A stretch of DNA of 7,545 nucleotides from Kiritimatiellia bacterium (lineage in GTDB: Bacteria > Verrucomicrobiota > Kiritimatiellia > RFP12 > DVOR01), in NCBI GenBank assembly GCA_017548245.1, contig JAFYMU010000207.1, forward strand, positions 1 to 7,545, read 5' to 3'. Of the stretch, positions 6,453-7,545 are shown one piece after another; the stretch's first letter is position 1, and each line of letters starts with the position of its first letter. The position numbers and the translations under genes are program-made. The notes under the pieces were generated by a model. The model did no database searches. It was not told the DNA's origin and saw only the letters and a list, made by a program, of their open reading frames with translations.

Positions 6453-7385
6453 TTAGCGGTCATAACCGACGTAGCCAAGTTCCTTCAAAATGAAATGATT
6501 TTTGAACCATTTGGGTTCCACGCGCACAAAGGGCACAATCTTGCACCCATCCAAACCATACGCATCGGCAATCTCGGGTTCGGCCGCACGACGCATCGCA
6601 CGCAACGTACGCCCCTTATTACCAATCACCATGCCCTTCTGAGAAGGACGATTCACCAAAATCGTTGCATTCACCGTCCACGTATTATCCTCGTGCTCCT
6701 CAATTGTATCAATACGAACGCCCAACTCATGCGGCACCTCTTGATACAACTTGCGAATCAACTTCTCACGCAGCATATCGGCAATCGCCAACTTACGCGG
6801 GAAGTCCGAGACAATCTCTTCAGGGAAAAGCAACTCCGGCACCTCAGGCGCCAAGTCAAACAACGCTTCCAACAACACCTCACACGCATTCCCCGCCTCA
6901 GCCGAAATCTCCAACCACGGCACCTTACGCGAGGCCCCCTTCGTCACCTGAAGCCGTTCCCACGCCTCCTTAAAGGCCGCCGGCTGATAACCCGGTGCAT
7001 CCGACTTATTCAACAAGAAAAAGGTCGGAATCTCCGCGAACAACGCGCGACTCATCCACCCCTCATCCTCCATACGCACCGGAGCCGAACCATCAAACAC
7101 CACCACCAAAATATCCGCCGACTCCCCTGCTGTACGCGACATCTTATTCATCAACGTACCCAATTCATTCTCCGCCTTATGCGCGCCTGGCGTATCCAAG
7201 AAGACCAACTGCCCCCGCGCCTCCGTCAAAATGCCACGGATACGGTTACGTGTCGTCTGTTCCATACCCGAAACAATCGACACCTTTTCACCGACCAAAC
7301 GATTCACGAGCGTAGACTTACCCGAATTCGTTCGACCGACCACTGCGACCATCGCCGCACGCATTTGCTGAGAACACTTTTCCAT
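6453..7385 (-). CDS. era: GTPase Era (ribosome small-subunit assembly)
   Basis: Essential-type GTPase that binds the 3' end of 16S rRNA and helps mature the 30S subunit, acting in the cytosol and at the membrane. At 310 residues it has the usual length. The G domain shows G1 GRTNSGKST (17-25), G2 in QTTRNRIRG (T44/T45), G3 DTPG (64-67), G4 NKSD (126-129) and G5 ISAEAG (160-165). The C-terminal KH domain shows NRPSQKGMVIGNKG with its GxxG loop at 255-258 and ends with KWFKNHFILKELGY. The P-loop differs from the common GRPNVGKST by two residues but keeps the essential GxxxxGKS/T pattern. The start at 7385 is the farthest upstream ATG, since an in-frame TAG lies four codons before it (7397-7395). 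It has no good Shine-Dalgarno. The first gene of the - strand cluster in view, it precedes sppA with a TAATG junction. Confidence 0.96.
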   Translation of the reverse strand: MEKCSQQMRAAMVAVVGRTNSGKSTLVNRLVGEKVSIVSGMEQTTRNRIRGILTEARGQLVFLDTPGAHKAENELGTLMNKMSRTAGESADILVVVFDGSAPVRMEDEGWMSRALFAEIPTFFLLNKSDAPGYQPAAFKEAWERLQVTKGASRKVPWLEISAEAGNACEVLLEALFDLAPEVPELLFPEEIVSDFPRKLAIADMLREKLIRKLYQEVPHELGVRIDTIEEHEDNTWTVNATILVNRPSQKGMVIGNKGRTLRAMRRAAEPEIADAYGLDGCKIVPFVRVEPKWFKNHFILKELGYVGYDR

Positions 7386-7545
7386 ATCTACAGTCTATCA
7401 CATTTCACCCCCAAACAAAGCACCCAACACACCATATCTCACACAAATCTAACAAATAATGCACAAAAATCCCCCAAAGCCAATCCCACCCTCCTCCGCC
7501 CAGCGACTCACGCACGCGCAGCGTGGCCCTTTCCTACAGCCGCAG
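7386..7545. other. AT-rich leader region upstream of era; possible end of another - strand gene
   Basis: There is no recognisable complete gene in this 160-base stretch. From 7401 to 7500 the + strand contains only 4 G, and none between 7421 and 7460, so the - strand leader of era is very poor in C and should be little structured. From about 7500 rightward the base composition becomes GC-rich. There, one - strand frame reads AAVGKGHAARA and then TGA (7510-7508), which might be the last residues of a neighbouring gene, too short to identify. I found no tRNA, RNase P RNA or tmRNA signature on either strand. Confidence 0.4.
7392..7400 (-). promoter_or_regulatory. Candidate extended -10 for era
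   Basis: On the - strand TGATAGACT (7400-7392) matches an extended -10 (TGn followed by a hexamer with 4 of 6 consensus bases). The -35 is poor: TTTGTT at 7419-7414 with a 16-base spacer. Transcription starting 7 bases after the hexamer would begin at the A of the era ATG. This is a weak-consensus match found by eye, so it is only a candidate. Confidence 0.25.

Noticed and set aside
7459..7545. Open + strand frame starting MHKNPPKPIPP and running off the right edge
   Set aside because: It has no Shine-Dalgarno, starts in the G-poor region, and its low-complexity proline-rich sequence looks like a reading of C-rich DNA.
7500..7545. GC-rich right edge considered as part of RNase P RNA because of a - strand AGGAAAGGGCCAC
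   Set aside because: The remaining bases do not match the conserved ends or the P4 helix of RNase P RNA, and too little sequence is present.

Overview
The window holds six protein-coding genes of a Gram-negative bacterium. One runs on the + strand (the 3' part of bioA) and five run on the - strand and meet it tail to tail. A lone 7,8-diaminopelargonate aminotransferase gene, an outer-membrane beta-barrel of the alginate-export type, a PhoR-like kinase with a large extracytoplasmic sensor, and an Era with the P-loop spelling GRTNSGKST together suggest the PVC group (Verrucomicrobiota, Kiritimatiellota or Lentisphaerota). That placement is an impression from protein style, not a demonstrated assignment.

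Layout, left to right. 1-861 (+): C-terminal two thirds of BioA, cut by the window edge, with all family active-site residues that fall in this part intact. 877-2472 (-): PhoR-like sensor histidine kinase. 2485-2529: a strong hairpin with a T-rich tail, reading as a - strand terminator or attenuator between phoB and phoR. 2563-3240 (-): PhoB/OmpR-family response regulator. 3269-4621 (-): exported alginate-export-like outer-membrane porin. 4618-5367 (-): TlyA-family rRNA 2'-O-methyltransferase. 5371-6432 (-): membrane-anchored S49 peptidase (SppA). 6453-7385 (-): GTPase Era. 7386-7545: AT-rich, very G-poor (+ strand) leader of the - strand cluster, possibly containing the tail of another - strand gene at the extreme right end.

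The - strand genes read in the order era, sppA, tlyA, porin, phoB, phoR and are tightly packed: sppA begins 20 bases after era (or overlaps it by one base from an alternative start), tlyA starts 3 bases after sppA, the porin overlaps tlyA by an ATGA, and phoB starts 28 bases after the porin. This looks like one operon that couples ribosome assembly (Era, TlyA), envelope proteolysis (SppA), an outer-membrane channel and a two-component system. The hairpin before phoR is the only clear internal break.

Everything recognised belongs to known families, and I see no mobile element, CRISPR array, tRNA/rRNA or evidently new system. The points worth attention are regulatory: the terminator-like hairpin splitting phoB from phoR, a small hairpin over the phoB ribosome binding site, an extended -10 placed so that era mRNA could be leaderless, the operon composition itself, and a GC-skew gradient across the window.
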